DNA from: Novosphingobium sp. EMRT-2
GTDB lineage: Bacteria; Pseudomonadota; Alphaproteobacteria; Sphingomonadales; Sphingomonadaceae
DNA: 64,000 nucleotides
Direction of reading: 5' to 3'
NCBI RefSeq assembly: GCF_005145025.1
Contig: NZ_CP039695.1
Location: 3,604,043 to 3,668,042 of the forward strand
The stretch's first letter is position 1, and each line of letters begins with the position of its first letter. Under the pieces are notes generated by a model, which did not search any database, was not told where the DNA came from, and saw only the letters and a list, made by a program, of their open reading frames with translations. A program made the translations under genes and the position numbers. Below, piece by piece: positions 17,925 through 27,047 of the stretch.

Positions 17925-20225
17925 TCAGAACTTGTATCCGGCCGAGATGCCCCATTCGCGCGGGCGGCCATAGGCGCCTTCGGCCAGGCCGAAACCGGAA
18001 GAGGCGTTGCCCGACAGCAGGTAGAGCGTGTTTGTGAGGTTGGTGCCGAACGCCGAGAACGTCAGCGCATCGTTGGCGAAGGTGTAGCTGAAGCGTGCGT
18101 TCAGCAGCCCATAGCCCCCCTGCGTGATGATCGGCGTGTTGGCCACGTCGTTGTAGATGCGGCTGTACATCGTGTAGTCCACGCGCAGGCGGGCGTCGGA
18201 CCCGTCGCTGAAGCCGTGGCTCACTTCGGCGCCGGCCGAGACGGTCCATTCCGGCGTCTTCACGAACTTGCTGTTGATCGTGATCGGCAGCACCTGCGTG
18301 GGGCCAAGGCCCTGGCCAACGCTGGTGTAGCGGGCGTGGGTATAGCCCACCGCCAGGTTGGCGCTGAACCAGTTCGCGGGGCGCATCACGGTTTCCAGCT
18401 CGAAACCGTCGATCTTGCCCGAAGCCGCGTTCGCCACGAAGTTCTGCGGCGTCTGGTTCACGGTCAGCTGGATGTTCTTGTACAGCGAATGGAACACCGC
18501 GAGGTTGGTGGTCAGCGCGCCGTCCAGCCACTTGGCCTTCACGCCGCCTTCATAGGTATCCAGCGTTTCCGGCGCGTACTGGGTCACTTCTGCCGCGCTG
18601 TCGAGCGGGCGACCGTTGAACCCGCCCTGCTTGAACCCGCGCGAGAACGAGGCGTAGAGCAGGATGTCGTCGGTGGCTTTGTAGTTCAGGCCGAAGCGCG
18701 GCGTGAACTTGTTGAACGTGGCTTCCTTGGTCACGTCCACGAACTTCACGTTGTCGCGCTGGCGCACGTTGATCGAGGTGAAGACCTTCTTGTCCGAGGT
18801 GTAGCGCGCGCCGACCGTGACCGACAGGCGGGGTACGATCTCGTAATCCGCCTGGCCGTAGAACGCGATGCTGCGGTTGTTGGTATAGTTCTGGATGAAC
18901 ACCGCCGGCGAATAGGGCGGGGTGGCGGCGAGCGGCGGCCACAGGCCGATGGCGAGGTCCGCCGTGGCGATGTCGCTGCCCTTTTCCTTGAAGTAATAGC
19001 CGCCGACGACGAAGCTCAGCTTGTCGTCCAGCACCTTGCCGCTGGCCTGAAGCTCCTGGCTGAACTGCCACTGCTTGTCGCGGTTGGTGGTCTGGCGGAA
19101 CGTGAACGGAGTGTTGTCGCCATCGCGCGTGAAGTAGGCCTTCATGTCGCGGTAGGCGGTGATCGACTTCAGCGTGACCTGGCCGAGTTCCAGCGCCACG
19201 GTGCCCTGCGTGCCCCACAGGTCCAGATCGTTGCGGTTCGGGCCACCGGCCCAGGTTTCGAAGGGGCTGGCGGTGATGTAGCTCGCGTTCAGCGTCTTCT
19301 GGCCGTTCGGCGCGGTGATGCCCAGCGTGGGCGCGACGAAGCGGTTGTAGTTGGTGAGGAACGGCGTGCCGGTGATGCCAGGCACGTTAGCCACCGCCAG
19401 CAGATCCGAAGGCGCCGAGTTTTCACGCGCACGGGTGTAGTCCGCGCCGATGTCGATCGTCAGCGTTTCGGTCGGAGCGAGGCGCAGCGTGCCACGCACC
19501 ATCTGGGCGTTGCGGTTGCCCTGCGTGCCGCCGTCATAGAGCCGCTTCACATAGCCATCGCGGTTGAGCGTCGCGCCCGAGAGGCGCAGCGCCACCTTGC
19601 CTTCGACCAGCGGGATGTTGACCGCGCCCTTCACGTCGATGCGATCGAAGCTGCCGTAGGTCGCTTCGAGCTTGCCTTCGAACACGTCGAGCTTCGGACG
19701 CGCGGTAGTGATGACCACGGCGCCGCCGATGGTGTTCTTGCCGAACAGCGTGCCCTGCGGGCCACGCAGCACCTGCACCGAGGCGATGTCCACCGCGTCC
19801 ATCACGCCGCCGATCGAGCGGGCGTAGTAAACGTCGTCGACATAGAAACCGACGCCCGGATCGGAGAAGATGGCGAAGTCGTTCTGGCCCACGCCGCGGA
19901 TGAAGACGGTGGCGTTGTAGTTGCCGCCCGAAAGCGCGGCGGCGCCATCGAAGCGGATGTTGGGTGTGAAGCGCGCGACCTGGTCGAGCGTATCCACATT
20001 GCGGGCGGCGAGCGCATCGCTGCCGAACGCCGTCACGGCGACGGGCACGTCCTGCAGGCGCTCGTTGGTGCGGCGCGCGGTGACGATGATGTCGTTGTTG
20101 CCGACATCGGATGCGGCTTCGGCCGACTGGCCTTCGCCCGATGCCTGCGCGGTTTGTGCCTGTGCGGCGAACGGCGTGGCGAGAAGCGCCGCGCCCGTCA
20201 TCAGTTTCCATGCGACCTTGCGCAT
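17925..20225 (-). CDS. TonB-dependent outer-membrane receptor
   Basis: A 766-residue receptor. A signal peptide (about 1-24, ending AAQAQ) precedes a TonB-box-like DIIVTARR (about 46-53), a plug domain (about 60-170, with VLRGPQGTLFGKNTIGGAV) and a 22-strand-type barrel ending in the aromatic GYKF. There is no STN signalling domain. The cognate substrate is unknown. The gene starts only 2 bp after a MarR-type regulator and is surely co-transcribed with it, which suggests control by a small-molecule signal related to the transported compound. Confidence 0.92.
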   Translation of the reverse strand: MRKVAWKLMTGAALLATPFAAQAQTAQASGEGQSAEAASDVGNNDIIVTARRTNERLQDVPVAVTAFGSDALAARNVDTLDQVARFTPNIRFDGAAALSGGNYNATVFIRGVGQNDFAIFSDPGVGFYVDDVYYARSIGGVMDAVDIASVQVLRGPQGTLFGKNTIGGAVVITTARPKLDVFEGKLEATYGSFDRIDVKGAVNIPLVEGKVALRLSGATLNRDGYVKRLYDGGTQGNRNAQMVRGTLRLAPTETLTIDIGADYTRARENSAPSDLLAVANVPGITGTPFLTNYNRFVAPTLGITAPNGQKTLNASYITASPFETWAGGPNRNDLDLWGTQGTVALELGQVTLKSITAYRDMKAYFTRDGDNTPFTFRQTTNRDKQWQFSQELQASGKVLDDKLSFVVGGYYFKEKGSDIATADLAIGLWPPLAATPPYSPAVFIQNYTNNRSIAFYGQADYEIVPRLSVTVGARYTSDKKVFTSINVRQRDNVKFVDVTKEATFNKFTPRFGLNYKATDDILLYASFSRGFKQGGFNGRPLDSAAEVTQYAPETLDTYEGGVKAKWLDGALTTNLAVFHSLYKNIQLTVNQTPQNFVANAASGKIDGFELETVMRPANWFSANLAVGYTHARYTSVGQGLGPTQVLPITINSKFVKTPEWTVSAGAEVSHGFSDGSDARLRVDYTMYSRIYNDVANTPIITQGGYGLLNARFSYTFANDALTFSAFGTNLTNTLYLLSGNASSGFGLAEGAYGRPREWGISAGYKF

Positions 20226-20227
20226 TG

Positions 20228-20746
20228 TCAGATCCCCTCTTTGGTGTTGGAGCGTGTGATGAAATCAACGGTGCTGGAGCGCACCCTTTCGAGCAGGCCG
20301 CGCAGCGTTTCCTGCTCGGCTTCGCTCAGGCAGCCGAACGAGATTTCGTCGGTGCGCAGCGATGCCTTGCGAAATTCCTCGTAGAGCGCCTCGCCTCGCA
20401 GGGTCAGGTTGATACCCGCGCGTCGAGAAACGCCTTGCTGGCGCGGCGCGACCGCGCCCAGCGCGGTGAGCGCGTTGACGACTTCCATCGCGCTGGCCCG
20501 ATTGATGCTGAGCGCGCGGCCGAGGTCGGCCTGCCGGCATCCCGGATGGGCGCGAATGTAGGCGAGCGCGGTGGCGCGCGTGGCGGTCAGGCCCAGTTCG
20601 GCCAGCATTCCACGGATGACGTCCATCGCGAGAACGTCGGTCGCGTGCAATTGATAGCCGAGACGCGCGCCGATTTCGCCGAAAAGGCTGGCGGAGGAAC
20701 CGTCGTTCGTGACCGTTGCGGTCTGGGCCGCGGATTTGCCTGGCAT
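20228..20746 (-). CDS. MarR-like winged-helix transcriptional regulator
   Basis: A 172-residue protein with a winged-helix core (about residues 45-130). The recognition region reads GCRQADLGRALSINRASAME and is followed by VVNALTALGAVAPRQQ and the wing SRRAGINLTLRGEALYE. The flanking helices dimerise. It immediately precedes the TonB receptor in one transcript. Two matching palindromes lie 36-101 bp upstream and are probably its own operators. The ligand is not known. Confidence 0.82.
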   Translation of the reverse strand: MPGKSAAQTATVTNDGSSASLFGEIGARLGYQLHATDVLAMDVIRGMLAELGLTATRATALAYIRAHPGCRQADLGRALSINRASAMEVVNALTALGAVAPRQQGVSRRAGINLTLRGEALYEEFRKASLRTDEISFGCLSEAEQETLRGLLERVRSSTVDFITRSNTKEGI

Positions 20747-20781
20747 CCTTCAATCCCTCGCGGGCTGTCTCACGGCAGCCA

Positions 20782-20804
20782 ACTTGTATGGAAGGCATAC
20801 AAGT
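20782..20804. promoter_or_regulatory. Operator-like palindrome 1 upstream of the MarR-TonB receptor operon
   Basis: A perfect 9-bp inverted repeat, ACTTGTATG (20782-20790) and CATACAAGT (20796-20804), with a 5-bp spacer. A 23-bp span with 9-bp arms is the size of site bound by MarR dimers. It lies 36 bp upstream of the regulator start. Confidence 0.65.
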
Positions 20805-20826
20805 GCGGAGTGTTCGTGCCAATTGC

Positions 20827-20847
20827 TTTGTATGGTGGCCAGACAAA
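20827..20847. promoter_or_regulatory. Operator-like palindrome 2 upstream of the MarR-TonB receptor operon
   Basis: TTTGTATG (20827-20834) and CAGACAAA (20840-20847), again with a 5-bp spacer and one mismatch from the palindrome. It shares the TTGTATG half-site with site 1, with centres 44 bp apart, about four helical turns. Confidence 0.55.
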
Positions 20848-20967
20848 GCGCGGGGAATGTGTGGCTATTCTGCCGCACCGATCGCGGCAAGCCGGAACGC
20901 GCGATGCCCCGGCGGGCCGTGAACGTCCGCCCGGGCTCTGTCTTTCATCGAGATGATAATATTCGAT

Positions 20968-22035
20968 CTATTCTGTATAATTGGCGCGCAGCGCGGCGAT
21001 GTCGGCATCCGACAGGCCGATCTCCTGCTTCAGATAGCCATCGACAGACCCCCAGCGCTTTTCCACTTCATCCAGCGCGGCGAGGAGGAACGGCGTGCCG
21101 TCCGCTTCCACCAGCGGTTGCGGCTTCGCCAGTTCGGGTTTCGACTGGTAGTAGGAGAACAGCTTCGCCGCGTAATTGTCCGGGAAGGCGGCCGGATCGA
21201 ACCGGGGCATTTCGTATTCGGGACGGCGCAGCGCGGTGGAGGCGAGATAGTCCTTCACGATCACCTCGCGCGGGGTGCCGAGCGCGGACAGCACGATCGC
21301 GGTGACGAAGCCGGTGCGGTCCTGCCCGGCGGAGCAGTTGTATTCGATCGGGCCTTCGTGGCGCTTGAGCAGGTCGAACACCAGCCGCAACTGCGGGGTA
21401 AGCAGCACTGGCATCCCGCGATAGACCGCGCTGCCGTTGGAGGGAACCGAGCCGGACGCCGCCATCAGGCGCTTCATGCTGTAGCCGACGGCGGTGTAGC
21501 GTACCCCGTCGATCCGGGTGGGAGCAAGCTGGCGCTCCTCGTCCGAGCGCAGGTCCACCATGGCGCTAAGCCGCAGCGTGCCGATCGTGGCGAGGTCTGT
21601 GTCGCTGAGCAGCGGGGTGGCGCCCGCGCGGTAGATCAGGCCCCAGCGCACCGTCTTGCCGCCGGCCGCCGGATAGCCGCCGATGTCGCGGAAGTTGGAC
21701 CCCTGTTCGAGCGGGACAACGCGCTCGACCGCACGGGTGACGGTGCCCGTGGCGCGATCGCGTACCAGGAACCAGCCGCGTGCGACGGCGGGCAGGGTGA
21801 TGGTCTCGTGCCCGTCGCGATCGTTGGCCGAGACCGGCGTAGCGGTGGCGATGGTGGCGTCGGGCGTTTCCGCGCGGAACAGGTCAACCGCCTTGATGCC
21901 GGTCCAGCGCACGTCGACGGTGGAGGGGGCGGTGCGGATGACTTCGATGGGCTGGCCGGTCTGCGCCGCTACGGGCAGGGCCAGCGCCATGGTGGCCAGG
22001 GCGGTTAAGCGCGTGAGCGTGCGGAAGCGGATCAT
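20968..22035 (-). CDS. Exported tyrosine/serine phosphatase (Y_phosphatase3 type)
   Basis: A 355-residue protein with a signal peptide (about 1-24, ALPVAAQT). A phosphatase domain follows, with NFRDIGGYPAAGGKTVRWG (substrate-binding region) and the P-loop YNCSAGQDRTGF (Cys-x5-Arg, about 240-246). This layout matches secreted dual-specificity or lipid phosphatases of the Y_phosphatase3/LipA group. The first 100 residues contain a fibronectin-like stretch. It lies upstream of the MarR gene with a 221-bp gap and probably has its own transcript. Confidence 0.85.
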   Translation of the reverse strand: MIRFRTLTRLTALATMALALPVAAQTGQPIEVIRTAPSTVDVRWTGIKAVDLFRAETPDATIATATPVSANDRDGHETITLPAVARGWFLVRDRATGTVTRAVERVVPLEQGSNFRDIGGYPAAGGKTVRWGLIYRAGATPLLSDTDLATIGTLRLSAMVDLRSDEERQLAPTRIDGVRYTAVGYSMKRLMAASGSVPSNGSAVYRGMPVLLTPQLRLVFDLLKRHEGPIEYNCSAGQDRTGFVTAIVLSALGTPREVIVKDYLASTALRRPEYEMPRFDPAAFPDNYAAKLFSYYQSKPELAKPQPLVEADGTPFLLAALDEVEKRWGSVDGYLKQEIGLSDADIAALRANYTE

Positions 22036-22131
22036 GGCGGCCTTTCCTGTTGCGACATCCTGATGCGCGGGCGTTAGGCGCGGCGCATGACCGGTCAGTG
22101 ACAGAAAAGGGCGACGGGATATGACGCGAGC

Positions 22132-24996
22132 TTACGCCGGCGGCGCTTCCACGCCTTCGGGCAGGACCAGCACCTGCACCGCCTTGTCCAGCGCCAGATA
22201 GCGGCGCGCCACGGTCAGCAGGTCCGCCGGGGTCAGCGCTTCCAGGCGGGCCTTGGCCTTGCGGAAGCGGTCGAAGCGCTCCGGCTCGCTCTGCGCGCGT
22301 TCGGCCAGTACCATCCAGCCGCTATTGGTCTTGAGCGCGTTGTCGATCCGCTCCAGCATTGGCGCGCGGGCGCGGCGGAGCACGTCGGCGTCGACCGGCG
22401 CGGTGGTGAGCTGGCGGACCGTATCGGTCAGCGCGGCGCGGGTGGCGGCGATGTCGGCCACATCGACCGACGCCTGGATCGCGAAGGTGCCATATCCGCG
22501 CCAGACGTGCGAGAGGCTGGACTGCGCGCCCGGCGAATAGGACTTGCCCAGCTTTTCGCGCACGGTGTCGAGCACCTCGATACCAGTCACCTCGTCCAGC
22601 AGATCGATAGCCATAGCCTCGTCGGGATTGCGGTCGTCGCGCGTGGGCCACACATAACGCACGATCGCCTGGTTCGCCTGCCCCTGGTGTCGGATCACGC
22701 GCAACCCGCGCGTGGTGGTGAAGGTGCGTTGGCGTTGGGCATCCCAGCCGCGGAATTCGCGTTCGCGCGGGGGCAGGGCGCCGAACGTGCGGGCGACCAG
22801 CGCGATCGCCTGCGCCTCGTCGAAATCGCCGACCAGCGCGATTTCCATCGCGCCGTTCGCCAGCCGGTCGGACACGGTGCGGCGCAGATCGGCGAAGCTG
22901 AGCTTCTGGTAGGCGGCGGGAGCTTGCAGGGTGAAGCGCGGATCGTCGTCCGAAAGCAGCCCGCCCAGCGTGTTGGCCAGCGCGGCCGACGGCGTGGCGC
23001 GGTAGCGCGCGAAGAAATTGGCGATGTTCTGCCGGTAGAGCACCTCGCCTTCGGGACGGTATCCGGGATCCGTGACTTGCGCGGCAAGGTACTGGAGTTG
23101 CGCTTCCAGATCGCGCCGCGTGGTGGTGACGCCCGAATAGAACGTGTCGCCCCCGGTGGCGATGCCGCCGCCGACCGAGCGCCCGGCCAGCAGCGTCTGG
23201 AGATCGTCCTGGCTGTGCTTGCCCAAGCCCCCGGCGGCGAACATCGCCATCATCTCGGTCGCCAGCGGATTGTCGCGGGTGTCGAGCATCTCGCCCCCGT
23301 CGATCGACAGGCGCACCTGGATGCGATCGGTTTCCAGCGTGGTGCGTTTCAGATTGAGGCGCACGCCGTTGGCGAAGCGGATCTCGCGGATGCCGAAGGC
23401 GGGCTCCGTGGTATCGGCGACGACCGCGCCCGGCGTGCCGAAATCGGTATAGGCAAAGGCGCCGGAAGGGCCGGTTTCGGGTAAGCCGGCGCGCGTGCGT
23501 GTCGCGGCGTTCCAGGCCTGCCGTACCGCCTTGTCACTGCCCGAGGGCGCGGTGCGGCCCTGGAAGCGGATCAGCGGATTGTCGAGCGGCACCGCCTCGC
23601 GCTTGAGCGCGGCCAGCACCGCCCGGGGCGTGATCTGCGGGGCGAAGGCGTTGAAGCGGGCGAGCGCACCGGCGGGATCGGTCGGCACCGTCTCATCGCG
23701 GATCAGGCCCAGCGCGGCCTGCACTAGCGTGCCGTTGCCGCGCGTACTTGCGCTGGCCGCCGCGTTCTCGATGCCAGTGCGGATATTGGCGACCTGTTCG
23801 TCGATTTCCGGCTGGGTGAAGCCCTTGTCGAGCGCCTGCCGCAGCGCCGTCGTCGCCACGGCAAGGCCGCGCTGCCAGCCGCCGTCCACGGTATCTACCA
23901 CCAGATTGGTGGTGCGCCCGATCCGGAATACGTCGCTGGTGCCGAAGCCCGCGCCCCGGAACGGCGGATCGACCTTGCGGCTCATCCGCTGGAAGCGCCG
24001 GTTGATCACGCCATAGCCGACCTCGCGCAGCAGATTGACGCGGCGGCTGGCGATCGTGTCCGGCTCGTCGAGCCACGGGCCGTGGCGCGAGGCAGTCACG
24101 CGTTCGGACAGCGCCGGATCGACCCAGAGTTCGGTTCGGCCCTTCTGCGCGCGATCGACCTTGCCCTGGTCCGGCCGTGGCGGCGCCGGGTTGGGTTTCC
24201 AGCTGGCGAAGTGGGTTCGGATCGCGGCTTCTACCGCATCGGCGTCGAAATCGCCGATCACGATCAGCGTGGCGTTGGCGGGAACGTAGTGCCGCGCCCA
24301 GAACGAGCGCAGCGCTTCGGCGGTGGCTGCATCGAGCGTGGCGACGGTGCCGATCGGCAGGCGCGCGGGGTAGGTGGCGTGGGGGTAGAGGAAAGCAAGC
24401 TGGTCTTCGAGATTGGCGCGCTGGTAACCTTGCCCGTCGCGCAGTTCCGACAGCACCACGCCGCGTTCGCGCGCCACCGCTTCGGGCGCGAAGGTCAGCT
24501 CGCTCGCGGTCTCGCGCATCAGCATCAGCGCGGTGTCGAGCAGGGCGGGATCGGCGCGCGGCAGGTCGAGCATGTAGAGCGTCTGCTCGAACCCAGTCTG
24601 CGCGTTGGTGTCCGCGCCGAACGACAGGCCGTTGCGTTCGAGCAGGCGGATCATCTCGCCTTCGGGAACGTGGGTGCTGCCGTTGAAGGCCATGTGTTCG
24701 ACGAAATGGGCGAAGCCGCGTTCCTGCGGTCCTTCGTCTAGCGATCCGGCGGCCACGTCCATGCGTACCAGCGCGGTGCCGGCCGGCGTGGCGTTGCGCC
24801 GGATCACATAGCGCATGCCGTTGGGCAGCTTGCCGAAGCGATAGGCGGCGTCGGGCGCGAGATCGCTTTGCTGGAAGGGCCAGTCGGGCTTGGTGGCGCC
24901 TTGCCGTGCAGAATGGGCCAGCGCCGGTGATGCTCCAAGCATCAAACAGCAGGCCAGCAGGAGCGGGAAAGGACGCGGCATCATCTCGGCGCTCAT
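22132..24996 (-). CDS. M16 family zinc metalloprotease, exported
   Basis: A 954-residue pitrilysin/insulinase-type protease with a signal peptide after MSAEMMPRPF (LLLACCLMLGASPALA). The inverted zinc motif HFVEH is in the first domain, with the distal Glu in RERGVVLSEL. Two homologous halves are visible (about 45-480 and 510-940), and only the first has the zinc motif, as usual. Starts at 24996, 24984 and 24981 are possible; 24996 has a GCAGG just upstream. It probably degrades peptides in the periplasm. It follows purC by 103 bp on the same strand. Confidence 0.9.
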   Translation of the reverse strand: MSAEMMPRPFPLLLACCLMLGASPALAHSARQGATKPDWPFQQSDLAPDAAYRFGKLPNGMRYVIRRNATPAGTALVRMDVAAGSLDEGPQERGFAHFVEHMAFNGSTHVPEGEMIRLLERNGLSFGADTNAQTGFEQTLYMLDLPRADPALLDTALMLMRETASELTFAPEAVARERGVVLSELRDGQGYQRANLEDQLAFLYPHATYPARLPIGTVATLDAATAEALRSFWARHYVPANATLIVIGDFDADAVEAAIRTHFASWKPNPAPPRPDQGKVDRAQKGRTELWVDPALSERVTASRHGPWLDEPDTIASRRVNLLREVGYGVINRRFQRMSRKVDPPFRGAGFGTSDVFRIGRTTNLVVDTVDGGWQRGLAVATTALRQALDKGFTQPEIDEQVANIRTGIENAAASASTRGNGTLVQAALGLIRDETVPTDPAGALARFNAFAPQITPRAVLAALKREAVPLDNPLIRFQGRTAPSGSDKAVRQAWNAATRTRAGLPETGPSGAFAYTDFGTPGAVVADTTEPAFGIREIRFANGVRLNLKRTTLETDRIQVRLSIDGGEMLDTRDNPLATEMMAMFAAGGLGKHSQDDLQTLLAGRSVGGGIATGGDTFYSGVTTTRRDLEAQLQYLAAQVTDPGYRPEGEVLYRQNIANFFARYRATPSAALANTLGGLLSDDDPRFTLQAPAAYQKLSFADLRRTVSDRLANGAMEIALVGDFDEAQAIALVARTFGALPPREREFRGWDAQRQRTFTTTRGLRVIRHQGQANQAIVRYVWPTRDDRNPDEAMAIDLLDEVTGIEVLDTVREKLGKSYSPGAQSSLSHVWRGYGTFAIQASVDVADIAATRAALTDTVRQLTTAPVDADVLRRARAPMLERIDNALKTNSGWMVLAERAQSEPERFDRFRKAKARLEALTPADLLTVARRYLALDKAVQVLVLPEGVEAPPA

Positions 24997-25057
24997 CCTG
25001 CCGCGAGTCGGCTTAACGGGCAATGAGGGATGCGAGCCGGAATGGCGGGGCAGGTAT

Positions 25058-25089
25058 CCCCCTCCCGCGCGCAACCGCGCGAGAAGGGG
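25058..25089. terminator. GC-rich hairpin downstream of purC
   Basis: A 14-bp stem with two mismatches: CCCCCTCCCGCGCG (25058-25071) pairs with CGCGCGAGAAGGGG (25076-25089) around a 4-base loop. It lies 11 bp past the purC stop. There is no clear T-run on the purC strand, so it may be a REP-like element or mRNA stabiliser rather than a terminator. Confidence 0.4.
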
Positions 25090-25099
25090 CAAAGCACCC

Positions 25100-25888
25100 T
25101 TACTTCTTGTTGCGCAGCTTGCTGCGGTGCGCGCCGAGGTCGAAAACCTCGCTCGGGCCGTTGTCGCTTTCCAGCAGGCCCAGCCGGCGGGCAACTTCCT
25201 GATAGGCTTCCTCTTCGCCGCCCAGATCGCGGCGGAAGCGGTCCTTGTCGAGCTTTTCGCCAGTGGTCATGTCCCACAGACGGCAGCCGTCGGGGCTGAT
25301 TTCGTCCGCCAGGATCACGCGGCTGTAGTCGCCGTCCCAGATGCGGCCGAATTCGAGCTTGAAATCGACCAGGCGGATGTTGATCGCCGCGAACATGCCG
25401 ACCAGGAAATCGTTCACGCGGATCGCCATCGAGGAAATGTCTTGCATTTCCTCGTTCGAGGCCCAGCCGAAGCAGGCGATGTGTTCCTCGGCGATCAGCG
25501 GATCACCCAGCGCATCGTCCTTGTAGTAGTATTCCAGCAGGGTGTGGGGCAGCGGCTCGCCTTCGGGCAGGCCCAGGCGCTTGCTGATCGAACCGGCGGC
25601 CACGTTGCGCACCACGACCTCGATCGGGATGATTTCCACCTGCCGCACAAGCTGTTCGCGCATGTTGAGGCGGCGAATGAAGTGCGTGGGAATGCCGATG
25701 TGCGAAAGGCGCGTGAACACGTATTCGCTGATGCGGTTGTTGATCACGCCCTTGCCGTTGATCGTGCCGCGCTTCTGCGCGTTGAACGCGGTTGCATCGT
25801 CCTTGAAATACTGGATCAGCGTGCCGGGTTCCGGGCCTTCGTAGAGAATCTTGGCCTTGCCTTCGTAGATCTGGCGGCGACGGGACAT
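25100..25888 (-). CDS. purC: SAICAR synthetase PurC
   Basis: PurC joins aspartate to CAIR in purine synthesis, using ATP. Of 262 residues, the family signatures are [13 protein letters not shown] at the N-terminus, [28 protein letters not shown] and [15 protein letters not shown]. The start at 25888 gives [13 protein letters not shown]. It is on the same strand as purS and purQ, but an M16 protease, a phosphatase, a MarR regulator and a TonB receptor lie between. Confidence 0.97.
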   Translation of the reverse strand: MSRRRQIYEGKAKILYEGPEPGTLIQYFKDDATAFNAQKRGTINGKGVINNRISEYVFTRLSHIGIPTHFIRRLNMREQLVRQVEIIPIEVVVRNVAAGSISKRLGLPEGEPLPHTLLEYYYKDDALGDPLIAEEHIACFGWASNEEMQDISSMAIRVNDFLVGMFAAINIRLVDFKLEFGRIWDGDYSRVILADEISPDGCRLWDMTTGEKLDKDRFRRDLGGEEEAYQEVARRLGLLESDNGPSEVFDLGAHRSKLRNKK

Positions 25889-26198
25889 GGGCGGGTCTTC
25901 CTCAAGCGTGCGAAGCCTTCTGGTCTTCGCGGGAAATCAAAAACCCCGGCGAGGCGAGGTGAGTCGCGAAAAGCGACCCTATCGCGGAAGCCGGGGCGTC
26001 GCAGCGCCCATAATGGAAAATCGCAAGTTGCGCAATTGCGTGCCGGATCGCCCGTGCCTTGCGCGGGGTGCGTTCTGGTTGTTCAAGATTCTGGAACGGT
26101 TTCTGCCAGTTTATCCGGATGACTCGATTGCGGGAATCGCGGCATAAGGGCTGCGTGTTCAAGCGGGGCCGCTCCCGCCACCAGCAAGGATGAAAACG

Positions 26199-26798
26199 AT
26201 GAGCAAGGTCCTGGTTCTCTATTATTCCAGCTATGGCCACCTCGAAACGCTGGCCAACGCCATTGCCGAAGGCGCCCGTGCGACCGGCGCGGACGTGGAC
26301 GTGAAGCGCGTTCCCGAAACCGTGCCGCTGGAAATCGCGCAGGGCGCGCATTTCAAGCTCGATCAGACCGCGCCCGTGGCGACGGTGGCCGAACTCGAAA
26401 ACTACGACGCGATTATCGTCGGCACGGGCACTCGCTTCGGCCGCATCAGCTCGCAGCTGGCGGCGTTCCTCGACCAGGCCGGCGGCCTGTGGGCGCGCGG
26501 CGCGCTGAATGGCAAGGTCGGCGCGGCGTTCACGTCCACCGGCAGCCAGCACGGCGGTCAGGAAACGACGCTGTTCTCGATCATCACCAACCTGCTGCAC
26601 TTCGGTCTGACGATCGTCGGCCTCGACTACGGCTTCCAGGGCCAGCTTGGCCACGATGAAGTCACCGGCGGCGCGCCTTATGGCGCGACCACGATTGCCG
26701 GCGGCGACGGAAGCCGTCAGCCGAGTGGAACCGAACTGGATGGAGCGCGTTATCTCGGCAAGCGCGTAGCCGAAACCGCCAACAAGCTGTTCGGCTAA
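26199..26798 (+). CDS. wrbA: NAD(P)H:quinone oxidoreductase WrbA
   Basis: A flavodoxin-fold FMN protein that reduces quinones by two electrons. It has the phosphate loop [12 protein letters not shown] and the WrbA signatures [17 protein letters not shown] and [12 protein letters not shown], ending [13 protein letters not shown]. Length 199 residues. ATG 26199 is preferred to 26190 because AAGGA at 26186-26190 sits 8 bp before it. Single gene with its own strong terminator. Confidence 0.95.
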   Translation: MSKVLVLYYSSYGHLETLANAIAEGARATGADVDVKRVPETVPLEIAQGAHFKLDQTAPVATVAELENYDAIIVGTGTRFGRISSQLAAFLDQAGGLWARGALNGKVGAAFTSTGSQHGGQETTLFSIITNLLHFGLTIVGLDYGFQGQLGHDEVTGGAPYGATTIAGGDGSRQPSGTELDGARYLGKRVAETANKLFG

Positions 26799-26880
26799 AG
26801 CCCGATCCCCCAGGATCGGTCCGCGCCCGCGCTAGCCCCCCCTCTTAAGCGCGGGCATACGACGGGCCGATCTGACCCTG

Positions 26881-26917
26881 AAAAGGCCGTGGACTTCGTG
26901 TCCGCGGCCTTTTTGTT
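26881..26917 (+). terminator. Rho-independent terminator of wrbA
   Basis: A 14-bp stem with one G-T pair, AAAAGGCCGTGGAC and GTCCGCGGCCTTTT, around a 5-base loop, running into TTTTTGTTT. It lies 82 bp after the wrbA stop codon. Confidence 0.88.
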
Positions 26918-26988
26918 TGCGGACGGTGGGGCATGGAAAGGCCCACCCCGCTGCGACTAACGCCGCCCATGGCGGCGCAAGTCTCGCT

Positions 26989-27010
26989 CCCCTCCCGCTT
27001 GCGGGAGGGG
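26989..27010. repeat. REP-like perfect hairpin (CCCCTCCCGC)
   Basis: CCCCTCCCGC and GCGGGAGGGG pair perfectly around TT, followed by CTGGGGGTGGG. The type is common in sphingomonad intergenic DNA, from memory. A related hairpin is at 25058-25089. Confidence 0.55.
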
Positions 27011-27047
27011 CTGGGGGTGGGAAAACTCCCGTCCCGACGCCAATGCC

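Noticed and set aside
18216..20384. Very long plus-strand frame opposite the TonB receptor and MarR gene
   Set aside because: Shadow of high-GC receptor coding; composition is His/Arg/Ala-rich without domains, and the receptor has clear signal peptide, plug and barrel features.
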